From Bacteroidota bacterium (lineage in GTDB: Bacteria; Bacteroidota; Bacteroidia; Bacteroidales; Paludibacteraceae), in the NCBI GenBank assembly GCA_023391625.1, contig JAEWAN010000002.1, positions 1 to 64,000 on the forward strand: a DNA stretch of 64,000 nt, in the 5' to 3' direction. Position numbers and translations under genes: made by a program. Below, in pieces: positions 6,600-16,533 of the stretch (positions are counted from its first letter, which is position 1; each line of letters opens with the position of its first letter). The notes beneath the pieces are model-generated. The model did no database searches. It was not told where the DNA came from and saw nothing but the letters and a program-made list of their open reading frames with translations.

Positions 6600-9500
6600 A
6601 TGAAACAGAAATATAAATTGCGGCACCGATTCACGGCGCTGCTGATGGCATTCATGCTCTGCCTCTCCTGCTTTGCCGCACCCTCCGCCTTTGCAATGGA
6701 GAGCAGCTCCTCGGAGCCTGCCTCGATGAGCGAGGCGAACTCGGCAGTGGAGTCCCAATCCACGCCGGAGAGCGCAGCTTCTGTCCCTGAAACTGACAGT
6801 GAAGCATTGAATACTACCCAAGATGAGACCACAAGCGACATTCCTACCGACGAAAGTGAAGTCGAACTGAGCGCCGAAGCTCAGGCGTTCATTTCCGCCG
6901 TAGATGCGCTTGACCGAGAGAGCATTCTTGCTGCAGTCAACAGCTGGGCGCTGGCAAGCCAGGCCTGGCAGAAGGACAAGGAAAATCCGGATCTGATTGC
7001 AGCACTGGATGAAGCTACAGTCGTCTCGGATGAAGCAGCTGCCCCGGTAACCGCTGCTGAAGATCTGTACCTGTCCCTTTCGGAGGAGGAACAGGCAAAC
7101 GAAGCAGTAGCGGCTGCGTATTCCGCGCTCGCTGCTTTGGTTGTTACCATGCAAGCGACCGTTGAAAACCCGTCTGTTCCGAGTGAAGGCGATAGCGGTG
7201 ACGGTGCCGGATCTCCTCCCGATCTGGAAGAAATCCACCAGATGTTGTATGGTGATCTCCCTGATGCGCCCACAGGTAGCTATATGGGCAGATATGGTCT
7301 TCCCGTTGCTACCGGCGACACCAAAATCGGTATCAGCTACTGGAACGATGACCAGTCGAACGCCATCGGCTATATGGATCCCGAGGCGCTGAATTCGGAT
7401 GGCCTGTCCATCACCGTTCCCCGGCAGGCCGGTGAGTCTTTCGCCATCGTGCCTATTTTTGTGCAGGTGGAATATCCTGCGAATGGCAGCTCCTCGCAGA
7501 TCATCCTGCCAGAAGATGTAGTCCTGCTGGACTATAACGGTTCTGCCGCTGATGAACAAACTGCGGCGAAACTGTTGAACGTCAGCTATGAGGAAGCATC
7601 TGCTGCCACGACTGGCATTTATGTCCAGGCGGATCACGATTTCACCGTGACGTTCCGCTACACTGCCCCGGATGGCACCAGTCTGGAAAAGAACCTGAAT
7701 GTCCATCTGGAAGGCGAAACGGCGACACAGGCAAAAGCCAATGGAGCCAGCACCTACGAAGCTCGCCCGGAACCTGCGGTAAAAACAGGCAAAATCACCA
7801 GTGTGCAGAAAGTAAATGGCTCGTGGCTCATTTGGTTTAATGGCCAGGAAGCATACTGCTGCACCCACGGTGCGCAGGGAAAGCCTAACGGTTGCCCCAC
7901 CTACAATTATTCTCACACATCCATCGTAACGGCGGCACAGTACACGCCCGGCGATCACTTCAGCAATCAGGTCAACATTTGGGGCGGACTTGGTCAGCTG
8001 AGTTTGGGCCTGATGAGTGCCGATGCCTCCATGGACACTGCATACGACGATGTGCAGCGTTGGATCATTGCCAACTATCCTGACAGCATTCCCGCGCAGA
8101 GTTACATCCGTTCCTTCGAGCAGATGCGCAGCGGCGTGTCCACCTTTGCAGCAGACAGCGACTACTACACCTACATTTATCAGCCTCCCATTTCCGGCTG
8201 GCAGACTGTTGCACTGATCGGACCTCCCACCGGCAGCATCGACCCGGATGTGCCGCCCGCAGGTGCCGAGTATTACGCCAGTTGGTCGGCTTCGCCCCAG
8301 ACTGCCAGCGGCAGCTTTGACGCCAAATACACAGTGATTACCGATAAGCAGCAGCTGGAGACCGGAGAAAAGGTAGATGGCGCAACCATCGAGATCGAGC
8401 CCATTGAAAAAGGTGGGACAATTGACGGTGGCAGTTGGGCAATCACCCCGGCTGATAAACAGGTGGTAACCACGAGTGGCCACACAATGGATGATGAGTT
8501 CCAGAGCACCGGCGGCGACGCCAGTGCCAGCTGGAGCCTGCATTACAGCGTGACCAAGACCTCCACCAGCAGCCGAAGCGGGAGTGAGGGTCCGTATTCC
8601 AGCCAAGCTGAAGCCGATGCAGCAGCGGCCAGTGCCAAGGCCCGCGCAGAGTCTGAACTGCGGGCCGAAGCCCAGGGTATGGTGGATCGAGCTATCGCAG
8701 CGGCGAAAAGCCAGCTGGCAAGCATCGAATTTCGATTTGATGAAACCGTAATCCCGGTAGGCTTTGAGTTTTACGACGGTGAGCATGGCGGCAGTCAGAC
8801 GATCTCTGTTCCCATGGATAGCGCCAACGACTACCTCATGCGCAATGATGAGTGGAGTCTCCAGGTCAACATCTCCAAGGTTGACAGCGAGACCGGTGAG
8901 CCGATTGCAGCAGATGCAGAGTACGAAGTGTTCGAATGGGATACTGTGACCCAGCAGTATATCCCCTTCGGTGGGTACAATCAGTATTCCGTGGTCCGTA
9001 ATGAGGACGGCACCTACTCCGTGGCCAACGGTACTGACTACGGTACGGAGTTCGATACCAGCCGAACTCTCTACTACACCCAGCGCAACGAAGGCAAATT
9101 CCTTATCGTGGAAACGAAAGCTCCCGATGGTTACTTCGGTGACTGGACAAACATTGAACATCCCGGTGAGCCCGGCACTCCGTTTGGTAAGCGTGCTTAC
9201 TATATCGAAATCACCAAGGATAATGACGGTAGCGTGATCTGGCTGGATAACGCCGACTACAATGCCGACATCGCCACCAGTTATACCGGCGGCACAAAGC
9301 TGGTCTTCGACGGACGAGAAGCCACCGTAACCATTTATGATCAGCCGCAGAATGCCGGTCGAACCTACGTGACCGACAGCACCGGCCTCGCAAACAACGA
9401 GGACAGCTACACCATGATTCCCCAGGACGATGTTTTCCAAAATGACCGAGTTCTGGGCGAGATCATCCTGGCGAAATCCGATTTGGATCAGCTGCGCCCC

Positions 9501-12500
9501 ACGCCGATGTCCGAAAATGGTGAGGACTGGGAAGTGCCCGGAACTGCGCCTCATGGCGAAGCCAGCATCGAAGGGGCCGTATACGACCTTTATGCCGCCG
9601 AGGATATTCTCCATCCCGATGGAGTGAGCGGTGCTGTGGATTACAGCAAGATCACCTATGAGGATGGAACCCCCATCTGGCACACTACGGTACGCACCAA
9701 CAGCGGCTGGGATGACAGCTATCTGCCCATCCTCTCCAAAGACCATCTGGTGGCCAGCGCCGAGATCAAAGACGGGTTGCTGGTATTCAGTAATCTCTAT
9801 CTGGGCAAGTATTACCTGGTGGAGCGAGCTACCGGCCTTGTGCTGCCGGTAGACGCAAGCAACAAGTTCTACATCACTGGGCAGTACCCGCTCCTCGACC
9901 GGAAGCTGAAGCCCACCGGTGAATATTCTCCCCTGGAACAGTCCGATGGCGAGTACATTGATTATGTCTACAAGAATCAGTATTCCGCAGTGGCTGAGGG
10001 CCGTGCCTTGGATGGTACCAAAACCTATGATGGCTATTACCTGAGCTACGCCGAAGGATTCCTCTGCGATGAGATCAACCATTATGAAACCTTGTCCTAT
10101 GGCGATGAGTCCGGTTATGTGATTCGGGAGAATGAACACAGCTTGGATGCCGTGCTGAAAGGCGGTTTTGAACTCCGTAAGTTGGTCAGTACCACCGGCC
10201 CGGGTAGTCCTGCGCCGAAACTGGAAGGCGCTGGTTTTACCGTCTACCGCATCCCCGACCTGAGTAAGGCGGACCAGTTCACCCGCAACCCAGACGGCAG
10301 CTACAACATCCAGAGTGTACTGGACGCTTACCGCAAGGATAACTACGATCCCGACACTCTGAAATACGATTTCTCTGGCGAAGCCCAGGCGATTGCCCGG
10401 ATGTTCGAAAGCGACACCGAACTGGTGTATGCCTACAATGCGACTCTGACCGAAGCGGGCGATTATGCCAACGGCAGCGGCCTCGGCTGGGTGCCCACCG
10501 GCACGACCAACGAGTATCGCCTAAGCGAGCTCTTCACAAACGAGGAAGGGTTTTTCCGGGTGACTGGCCTGCCCTATGGCCAGTACATTGTGGTGGAGAC
10601 CACGATTCCCAAGGATGTGTTCCAGTGCGATCCCTTTGGTTTCAAGGTGGACAGCACCACTCCGCAGAGCGTTATGTGCCAGCCCAACGGCAGCGTGACC
10701 GAACCCAGCAACAGCTACCTGACTTATAACATTCTCGACGAGGAGATGGAAGGTTATCTGAAGCTGGTCAAGGTAGATGCCGAGACCGGCAAGGCTGTCA
10801 AGCTGGCCAATACCGCTTTCGCCATCTTCATGCTGCATGAGGATGGCACCAAAGAGCGCCGGTCCATGGTCGATCCCAGCAGTGGCGATCCGACCGAAAA
10901 AACCAATGTGTTTTACACCGACAGCGAGGGGCGCATGAAGACCCCCGAAAAACTGCCCTTGGGCCGGTATGAGGTTGTAGAACTGGAAGGCCCCAATGGC
11001 TTCTTCAACGATGAAGCCTATACGGTTCAGTTTGAAATCTCTTCGGATTCTGCGTGGGAAGTGGTTGGCAATGCCGTTAACGGTATGGATGAGTACATTC
11101 TTACCCAGGAATACATCAACCACGAGACCCTCGGCAAACTCACCATCCGCAAGACAGGTGAAGTCCTGACCGGCTGGGAACAGGACTGGAGTCTGGATAT
11201 CCTGGACCCCTGGTTCTCTGGTGAAGCATGGCCCGGTAACTTCACCTGGGAGGAGCGCCCGCTGGTCGGCGCCCAGTACACCATCACGGCCAATGAAGAC
11301 ATCTATACCCAGGACCGCCAGACCGACGCTGATGGCAATCGTTGCTTGTGGTATGCCAAGGGAGATGTGGTGGCGGTTGTCACTACCGGCGACGGCACCA
11401 GTGATATTGCAGTGTTCCGTCCTGGCCGCACCCAGGCCACCTACGATTTCCTGTCCGTCATCCATGACAAGGTAGGCGAAGTCACCGTGACCCTGCCGCT
11501 TGGAAGCTACCACATTGAGGAAACCAAACCTCCCTACGGTTTTACCGGCACCAAGCAGAGTTACGATGTGACTTTCCAGTGGGATGAGCAGACCAACAGT
11601 GTGGTCATGGCCAAGAGCATTACCGCCATCGATGAGAACGGCAATGCTGTCACCAGCGAGTTCGAGATTGTCAATGCGGAAGATGCCACTGCCGAGTTCA
11701 CCGAACAGCAGGTCTTGAAGTTCCACAACGAGCGGGAAAAAGCGCAGGTCAAGGTCATCAAGCTGGACGAAAAGACCGGCGCGGCTCTGGCTGGTGCGGT
11801 GTTCAACCTGTATACGCAGGATGACATCTATAACGCGGACGGCGACCGCCTGTTCCGAGCCGGTGATCTGCTGGCAACCTCTGCCCCCACGGGCGAGGAC
11901 GGCACAGTCGTGTTCGATTGCGACCTGCCCATGCAGGATGCCCGGTATGGCGAGGTGGATGAGCAGAACAGCGGACGGTACATCATCCGTGAACTGCGAG
12001 CGCCCACCGGCTACTTCCTGAATGAGGAGCCGATGGAGTTCACCTTTACCTACACCGGGGCCAAAGTCCAGGTGTTGGAAAGCGTGTGCAAGAACGAGGG
12101 GACCAGCGTGTTCATCAGCAAGCGGCAGCTCACTGGCGACGAGGAACTGCCCGGTGCGACCCTGACGATTCAGGACGAGAATGGTGCTGTTGTGCGCCAG
12201 TGGGTCAGCGGCGACAAGCCGGTCGAGATCCGCGGCCTGGAACTGAACAAGGTCTATACGCTGGTGGAAACCATTGCCCCGAACGGCTTTGCCAAGGCTG
12301 AAAGCATTCGCTTCAAGCTGGTTCAGCGGCAGGATGAGGCTGGCAACCTGCTGCCGGAAAACGATGTGTATGTCTGCACGGACAAAGATTGGCTGATCTT
12401 TGATCACTGGACCCTGATGGAAGACGGGACCGTGGTCATGCGGGATGCGCCCGCGCCCACCCCGGAAAAGCCGGAACCTCCGACTCCTCCGACTCCCACT

Positions 12501-12647
12501 CCTGTGCCTCCGCCCCCCACTGTTCCGCAGACCGGCGATATGAACTGGCTGTGGATCGCGCTGGGCGTTATTGCGGCACTGTCTGCCGGCGGTCTGCTGC
12601 TGATCTTCAAGCGCAGCGGCACCCATGATGAGGACGAGGAATCCTGA
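6600..12647 (+). CDS. giant LPxTG-type adhesin with thioester and Cna-B/SpaA domains
   Basis: 2,015 residues; ATG at 6600 with TTGGAGG five bases before. Signal peptide to about residue 32 (ending SAFA). An acidic helical segment follows, then a thioester-type domain: AYCC (Cys about 420) and the downstream DVQRW Gln (about 486), the pair that forms an internal thioester. From about residue 740 to 1950 there are many Cna-B/SpaA-like prealbumin repeats marked by KVDSETGEPI, KVDAETGKAV, KLDEKTGAAL and their partner ETKAPDGYFG/ETTIPKDVF/ELRAPTGYFL motifs, which form Lys-Asn isopeptide bonds. The C-terminus has a Pro-rich wall spanner, VPQTGD sorting motif (about 1975), a membrane helix and an acidic tail. 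Role: host or matrix binding or mating-pair adhesion. It is coupled to a sortase. Confidence 0.9.
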   Translation: MKQKYKLRHRFTALLMAFMLCLSCFAAPSAFAMESSSSEPASMSEANSAVESQSTPESAASVPETDSEALNTTQDETTSDIPTDESEVELSAEAQAFISAVDALDRESILAAVNSWALASQAWQKDKENPDLIAALDEATVVSDEAAAPVTAAEDLYLSLSEEEQANEAVAAAYSALAALVVTMQATVENPSVPSEGDSGDGAGSPPDLEEIHQMLYGDLPDAPTGSYMGRYGLPVATGDTKIGISYWNDDQSNAIGYMDPEALNSDGLSITVPRQAGESFAIVPIFVQVEYPANGSSSQIILPEDVVLLDYNGSAADEQTAAKLLNVSYEEASAATTGIYVQADHDFTVTFRYTAPDGTSLEKNLNVHLEGETATQAKANGASTYEARPEPAVKTGKITSVQKVNGSWLIWFNGQEAYCCTHGAQGKPNGCPTYNYSHTSIVTAAQYTPGDHFSNQVNIWGGLGQLSLGLMSADASMDTAYDDVQRWIIANYPDSIPAQSYIRSFEQMRSGVSTFAADSDYYTYIYQPPISGWQTVALIGPPTGSIDPDVPPAGAEYYASWSASPQTASGSFDAKYTVITDKQQLETGEKVDGATIEIEPIEKGGTIDGGSWAITPADKQVVTTSGHTMDDEFQSTGGDASASWSLHYSVTKTSTSSRSGSEGPYSSQAEADAAAASAKARAESELRAEAQGMVDRAIAAAKSQLASIEFRFDETVIPVGFEFYDGEHGGSQTISVPMDSANDYLMRNDEWSLQVNISKVDSETGEPIAADAEYEVFEWDTVTQQYIPFGGYNQYSVVRNEDGTYSVANGTDYGTEFDTSRTLYYTQRNEGKFLIVETKAPDGYFGDWTNIEHPGEPGTPFGKRAYYIEITKDNDGSVIWLDNADYNADIATSYTGGTKLVFDGREATVTIYDQPQNAGRTYVTDSTGLANNEDSYTMIPQDDVFQNDRVLGEIILAKSDLDQLRPTPMSENGEDWEVPGTAPHGEASIEGAVYDLYAAEDILHPDGVSGAVDYSKITYEDGTPIWHTTVRTNSGWDDSYLPILSKDHLVASAEIKDGLLVFSNLYLGKYYLVERATGLVLPVDASNKFYITGQYPLLDRKLKPTGEYSPLEQSDGEYIDYVYKNQYSAVAEGRALDGTKTYDGYYLSYAEGFLCDEINHYETLSYGDESGYVIRENEHSLDAVLKGGFELRKLVSTTGPGSPAPKLEGAGFTVYRIPDLSKADQFTRNPDGSYNIQSVLDAYRKDNYDPDTLKYDFSGEAQAIARMFESDTELVYAYNATLTEAGDYANGSGLGWVPTGTTNEYRLSELFTNEEGFFRVTGLPYGQYIVVETTIPKDVFQCDPFGFKVDSTTPQSVMCQPNGSVTEPSNSYLTYNILDEEMEGYLKLVKVDAETGKAVKLANTAFAIFMLHEDGTKERRSMVDPSSGDPTEKTNVFYTDSEGRMKTPEKLPLGRYEVVELEGPNGFFNDEAYTVQFEISSDSAWEVVGNAVNGMDEYILTQEYINHETLGKLTIRKTGEVLTGWEQDWSLDILDPWFSGEAWPGNFTWEERPLVGAQYTITANEDIYTQDRQTDADGNRCLWYAKGDVVAVVTTGDGTSDIAVFRPGRTQATYDFLSVIHDKVGEVTVTLPLGSYHIEETKPPYGFTGTKQSYDVTFQWDEQTNSVVMAKSITAIDENGNAVTSEFEIVNAEDATAEFTEQQVLKFHNEREKAQVKVIKLDEKTGAALAGAVFNLYTQDDIYNADGDRLFRAGDLLATSAPTGEDGTVVFDCDLPMQDARYGEVDEQNSGRYIIRELRAPTGYFLNEEPMEFTFTYTGAKVQVLESVCKNEGTSVFISKRQLTGDEELPGATLTIQDENGAVVRQWVSGDKPVEIRGLELNKVYTLVETIAPNGFAKAESIRFKLVQRQDEAGNLLPENDVYVCTDKDWLIFDHWTLMEDGTVVMRDAPAPTPEKPEPPTPPTPTPVPPPPTVPQTGDMNWLWIALGVIAALSAGGLLLIFKRSGTHDEDEES

Positions 12648-13372
12648 TGCGCTACTTCGCTAAGGGCTTCCTGATTGGTACTCTGTGCATCTGCCTGCTG
12701 GGGTTGGTCTGGCTGTTTGCCTTCCAGCCTCGGCTGACAGCAGCGGAAGCACAGGACCTGAAAGCCCAGTTTACCACCATCCCCGAAGATGACCTCTCCG
12801 GGGATGGACCGGCTGGGAAAGAAGAAACCCAGCTGGACTTCGAGGCGCTACAGGCAAAGTACCCGGATGTGAAGGGATGGCTCACCATTCCCGGCACAGT
12901 TGTGGATTATCCTGTGCTGCAAAGCAGCGCCGAAGACCCGGAAAAGTATCTCCGGCGAAACTACGACATAAAGTGGCGGATGGCCGGCAGTCTGTTCTTC
13001 CAGTTTGACTGCACAGCTGACAGCCGGAATCTGGTGATATTCGGCCACAACATGAACGACGGGACCATGTTCGCTGTCTTGAAAAAGATGGCGGATCCGA
13101 AGTTCCGACAGGAGCATCCATCCGCTGTCCTGCAAACAGCGGATGGGACGCATGAATACCGGATCTTGACCGCGCTGACCACTGACACGACGCAGCTCCC
13201 ATTCAACAGTACGCAGTTTGCCGGAGAGGAAGATTTTCTGTCCTTTGCCGGCAGTATGCTGGCGGGGACAGAAATCGTTCCCCAGAAGCAGGATCGCCTG
13301 CTGACGCTGGTGACCTGTGCTTATGATTGGGACGGCGCGCGCACAGTGGTTGTGGCGATCGAACAAGAGTAA
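12647..13372 (+). CDS. srtB: class B sortase
   Basis: 241 residues. One N-terminal membrane helix (about 6-26), then the sortase barrel: VKGWLTIPGTVVDYPV, catalytic His in VIFGHNMNDG (about residue 130), catalytic Cys in LVTCAYDWDGAR (about 223) and the following Arg. The VDYPVLQS and SLFFQF segments are class B traits. Its ATG overlaps the adhesin stop (TGATG), so the two are translated together. Inferred role: anchoring the upstream adhesin through its VPQTG-like signal. Confidence 0.92.
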   Translation: MRYFAKGFLIGTLCICLLGLVWLFAFQPRLTAAEAQDLKAQFTTIPEDDLSGDGPAGKEETQLDFEALQAKYPDVKGWLTIPGTVVDYPVLQSSAEDPEKYLRRNYDIKWRMAGSLFFQFDCTADSRNLVIFGHNMNDGTMFAVLKKMADPKFRQEHPSAVLQTADGTHEYRILTALTTDTTQLPFNSTQFAGEEDFLSFAGSMLAGTEIVPQKQDRLLTLVTCAYDWDGARTVVVAIEQE

Positions 13373-13382
13373 ATCTGTAATC

Positions 13383-13410
13383 GGCGGGGTGTGCAGGCAC
13401 CCCGCCTCCT
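13383..13410 (+). terminator. weak terminator or attenuator hairpin
   Basis: A 9-bp GC-rich stem (GGCGGGGTG with CACCCCGCC) and a 6-base loop, followed by a mixed pyrimidine stretch (TCCTTTA) rather than a clean T-run. It follows the sortase stop by 10 bases. Confidence 0.5.
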
Positions 13411-13430
13411 TTAATGAAGGGAGGAATTCA

Positions 13431-13673
13431 TTGAAGCAAGGTCTGCTGGACAAAGTAGCGGAACAGAATCACGCATTTATCTCCAGCCTACGTATATTGC
13501 CTCACTTGAAATGGGCAGCTTTGCGTGACCTGTATTACCTGAAAGACAAGGAGCAGTACCCCATCAAAGAATGGGAGGAAGCTGTTTCTTATCTGCTGGG
13601 TTGCACCGTTAGATTTGCCTCTTATGAGGAAATCACAAATAGCCTGAAACCTTTTTCGCTGGGATTGGAGTGA
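13431..13673 (+). CDS. small ICE protein of unknown function
   Basis: 80 residues from a TTG at 13431, chosen because GGGAGG lies six bases upstream; the in-frame ATG at 13317 falls inside the sortase gene. It is helical and rich in charged and aromatic residues (HLKWAALRDLYYL, IKEWEEAVSYLLG). No Cys pairs, membrane segments or recognised motif. It is the first gene of a tightly packed run ending at the second methylase, so probably an ICE accessory factor. Confidence 0.55.
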   Translation: MKQGLLDKVAEQNHAFISSLRILPHLKWAALRDLYYLKDKEQYPIKEWEEAVSYLLGCTVRFASYEEITNSLKPFSLGLE

Positions 13674-13677
13674 TGGA

Positions 13678-14367
13678 ATGAAAGTTGTTATGGTAGAACC
13701 GGGCCAGTATGCCCGAATCGAAGAACTGGACACCGGCCTGGAATCGCTGCAGAAAGCGGTCGGCGGGCTGATTGACTGTGCATACCCCTGGCAGGAGAAA
13801 GTCTGCATTGTCTGCAACGATGAAGGCTTGATCAATGGAATGCGGCTGAATCGGAACGTGGAAGATTACCAGCCGATTGCGGGGCCTTTCTTCGTGTGCG
13901 GAATCGCAGGTGAAGAATTCTGCAGTCTGACCGATGAGCAGACCCAGCGGTATCAGGCAATGTTCCTCCAGCCGGAACAGTTTGTTCCCTATAAGAACGG
14001 GCTCATGTGGTTTAAGTATGATGACCCCAATCTGCCGGGAGCACCCGATACGGTTAAACAGGAATATGCAAGCCGACACAACCTGCCGATGTACAGTTTT
14101 TATTCTGTGCCTGATATGAACATGATCATGATGGTTCAGTACGGCGAGGGAGGATACTGGCCCATTGAACAGCTTCCAGAGGGCATGGGGGCTGAAGAAT
14201 ATGCGGATGCGCTCAATCAGATGATTGGAGTGTCCAAAGCGCAGCAGACAGCAATGCTGTACGGCTCTATGTTTGGATGGAGCATCCCTGCCGCTCGTCC
14301 GGAACGCTACGATGAAAATGGGAAGCCCAAGCCGCGCGAGCAGCGCCGCAGTAATCAGGAACGATAA
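13678..14367 (+). CDS. DUF3846-domain protein
   Basis: 229 residues. The first 100 residues match the DUF3846 pattern: KVVMVEPGQYARIEELDTGLESLQKAVGG, then YPWQEKVCIVCNDEG and AGPFFVCG. The C-terminal half (from about 105) is extra; it contains YSVPDMNMIMMVQYGEGGYWPIEQLP and a basic tail. DUF3846 proteins are small phage and plasmid accessory proteins without a firm function. It starts four bases after the preceding stop, in the same operon. Confidence 0.75.
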   Translation: MKVVMVEPGQYARIEELDTGLESLQKAVGGLIDCAYPWQEKVCIVCNDEGLINGMRLNRNVEDYQPIAGPFFVCGIAGEEFCSLTDEQTQRYQAMFLQPEQFVPYKNGLMWFKYDDPNLPGAPDTVKQEYASRHNLPMYSFYSVPDMNMIMMVQYGEGGYWPIEQLPEGMGAEEYADALNQMIGVSKAQQTAMLYGSMFGWSIPAARPERYDENGKPKPREQRRSNQER

Positions 14368-14380
14368 AGGAGGACGAGAG

Positions 14381-15532
14381 ATGGAACGATTTTATACCGC
14401 TGAATCTGTAACCGAAGGGCATCCCGACAAACTGTGCGACCAGATCACAGACAGTGTACTGGATGATTGCCTCGCACATGATCCGCTGTCCCGTGTGGCA
14501 TGTGAAGTGCTGGCAACACGCGGCCATATCGTGGTTGCCGGTGAAATTACCAGTCACCATGTGCCTCATGTTCCTGCAATCATCGAGTCTCTGATGCACG
14601 ATATCGGCTACTCGACCCGTGGCCTTACCATTGATCTGCTGTTTCACCGGCAAAGCCCGGACATCGCGGCCGGAGTAGACAACCCGCTGGAAGAAAGAGA
14701 GGTGATTGGGACTGGCGAACTGGGTGCCGGCGACCAAGGTGTCATGGTAGGCTACGCCTGCAATGAGACCCCCGAAATGCTGCCGCTGCCCGTGGTGCTG
14801 GCCAACCGGCTGGCGCTGACCCTTTCGTCTGTTCGTAAAGCCGGTCTGATTCCTGGCCTGCGCCCGGACGGAAAAACCCAGGTCACCGTGGAGTACGACG
14901 ATGACGGCAAGCCCTTGCGGCTGGACACGGTGGTAATCTCGGCGCAGCACAGTCCGAGCATGGAGCAGGATGAACTGCTCTGGCAGCTGACCGATAAGGT
15001 CTTGGCTCCTGCGCTGCATGACTTCCCGCCCGACGAGGATACCAAGATCCTTGTAAACCCTTCCGGTCGCTTTGTCTTTGGTGGGCCGGAAGCGGATACT
15101 GGGTTGACTGGCCGCAAGCTCATGGTAGACAGCTATGGCGTGTTCGCCCCCCACGGGGGCGGTGCGTTCTCCGGCAAAGATCCCACCAAGGTGGACCGCA
15201 GCGGCGCCTATATGGCGCGGTACATTGCCAAGAACATTGTGGCGGCGGGTCTTGCCAGCCGGTGTAAGGTTACACTGGCCTACGCCATCGGCAAGGCGGA
15301 GCCGGTCATGGTATCGGTGGATACTTTCGGTACCGGCACTCTCTGTGCGGACGATTGTCTGGAAGAAGCCGTCAAGCTGGTGTTCGGCCTGACCCCTGCG
15401 GCCATCATCCGGCAGCTGGATCTACTCAAACCGATCTACGCTCGCACGGCAGCCTATGGTCATTTTGGTCGGCCCGCCTTTGCATGGGAGCGAACCGATA
15501 AGGCCAAGGCGCTGCGTGATGCCGTGGAATGA
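14381..15532 (+). CDS. metK: S-adenosylmethionine synthetase
   Basis: 383 residues; ATG 14381 with AAAGGAGG eight bases upstream. The family motifs are all present: FYTAESVTEGHPDKLCDQI (ATP site), GAGDQG, DTKILVNPSGRFVFGGP and GGGAFSGKDPTKVDRSGAY (P-loop-like and metal-binding). It makes SAM from methionine and ATP. The length is normal and nothing looks degraded. It is a housekeeping enzyme carried between ICE accessory genes, in the same element as two SAM-dependent DNA methylases. I infer it maintains SAM for them in a new host; it is unlikely to be the only copy in the genome. Confidence 0.95.
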   Translation: MERFYTAESVTEGHPDKLCDQITDSVLDDCLAHDPLSRVACEVLATRGHIVVAGEITSHHVPHVPAIIESLMHDIGYSTRGLTIDLLFHRQSPDIAAGVDNPLEEREVIGTGELGAGDQGVMVGYACNETPEMLPLPVVLANRLALTLSSVRKAGLIPGLRPDGKTQVTVEYDDDGKPLRLDTVVISAQHSPSMEQDELLWQLTDKVLAPALHDFPPDEDTKILVNPSGRFVFGGPEADTGLTGRKLMVDSYGVFAPHGGGAFSGKDPTKVDRSGAYMARYIAKNIVAAGLASRCKVTLAYAIGKAEPVMVSVDTFGTGTLCADDCLEEAVKLVFGLTPAAIIRQLDLLKPIYARTAAYGHFGRPAFAWERTDKAKALRDAVE

Positions 15533-15545
15533 GGGGCGACGCAGT

Positions 15546-16520
15546 ATGCCGGGAGTGACCCAAGAGCAGATCAGCGCGGCCAAGCAGATCCGTGCTATTG
15601 ATTTTCTGCTGCAATACCGACCGGACGATATCGTGCCCAGTCAGTGCCGGGGTGAGTTCCAGCTGCGGAGCCACGACAGCTTTAAGATCAGCGGAGAGAC
15701 CAGCCTGTGGCACTGGAAAAGCCGGGATATCGGCGGCAAGAGCGCATTGGACTATCTCATTCATGTGGAAGGGATGCGTTTCACGGAAGCGGTCTTGCTT
15801 TTGTCGGACCAGATCCCGGCGGTTGTTCGTACTGCCCCGCCACCCCAGCAAATGCCGAAACCGAAAGTGTTTGCACTGCCCGAAGCAGCTGCAGACAACC
15901 GGAGGGTGTTTGCATATCTGCTGCATCGGGGAATTGACCGCAAGGTCATCAGCGACTGCATCCGAGCCGGTATTCTGTACGAAAGCGCCCGGTTCCACAA
16001 TGCTGTGTTTGTGGGGCGGGACGAGAATGGTGTTCCGAGATATGCGTTTCTGCGAGGAACGCTCACCAATGCAGAGCAGAGTTTTCGAGCAGAGGTAGCC
16101 GGCAGCGACAAGCGATACGGATTCTGTCTGCCGCCGAAAGGTGAAAGCCGGAGGGTAGCTGTTTACGAAGCCGCCATTGAGGTGCTCGCCCACCAGTCGC
16201 TGGAACAAACCTACGATAAGTACCGCTTGTCGCTTGGTGGAATCTACGCCCCCAAAGAAGGTGTAAGTGCCAGTTCGTTCAAAAAACCGGCGGCTCTGAC
16301 AGCCTTTTTGGAACGTCATCCGAATATTTGTGAAATCGAGATCTGCACTAATAACGACCATGCGGGTCGCTGGGCGGCAGAGCACATTCGCAAGGAATAC
16401 GAAGGACAGTACCGGATCATTATGAACCTGCCCGAACGGGAAGGAGCGGACTACGGAGATCTGGCACAGGAGAAAAGCAAAGAGAGGGCCGTCCGGCAGC
16501 GGGCGGCCCTCTCCCGTTAA
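15546..16520 (+). CDS. DUF3991/toprim-domain protein
   Basis: 324 residues from ATG 15546 (GAGGGG upstream; an ATG at 15525 is possible). The N-terminal part resembles the zinc-finger-primase-like region of DUF3991 proteins (IDFLLQYRPDDIVPSQ, SLWHWKSRDIGGKSALDYLIHVEGM), then the DUF3991 segment (RRVFAYLLHRGIDRKVISDCI) and a C-terminal toprim-like fold (VAVYEAAIEVLAHQSL, EIEICTNNDHAGRWAAEHI). Such proteins are common in ICEs and plasmids and are thought to act in priming or DNA processing; activity is unproven. A GC-rich hairpin overlaps its last codons without a T-run. Confidence 0.8.
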   Translation: MPGVTQEQISAAKQIRAIDFLLQYRPDDIVPSQCRGEFQLRSHDSFKISGETSLWHWKSRDIGGKSALDYLIHVEGMRFTEAVLLLSDQIPAVVRTAPPPQQMPKPKVFALPEAAADNRRVFAYLLHRGIDRKVISDCIRAGILYESARFHNAVFVGRDENGVPRYAFLRGTLTNAEQSFRAEVAGSDKRYGFCLPPKGESRRVAVYEAAIEVLAHQSLEQTYDKYRLSLGGIYAPKEGVSASSFKKPAALTAFLERHPNICEIEICTNNDHAGRWAAEHIRKEYEGQYRIIMNLPEREGADYGDLAQEKSKERAVRQRAALSR

Positions 16521-16533
16521 AAAAAGGAGGACC

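Noticed and set aside
6585..10139. 1,184-residue minus-strand open frame under the adhesin
   Set aside because: It mirrors the codon pattern of the adhesin on the other strand, has no ribosome site and no recognisable protein features; the adhesin is well supported.
10521..12626. 701-residue minus-strand frame under the adhesin's C-terminal half
   Set aside because: Shadow of the adhesin's repetitive GC-rich coding sequence; no motif, no start signal.
16482..16516. GC-rich hairpin at the end of the DUF3991/toprim gene as a terminator
   Set aside because: The stem is good (GAGAGGGCCG with CGGCCCTCTC), but it lies inside the coding region and is followed by CCCGTTAAAA, not a T-run, on the plus strand.
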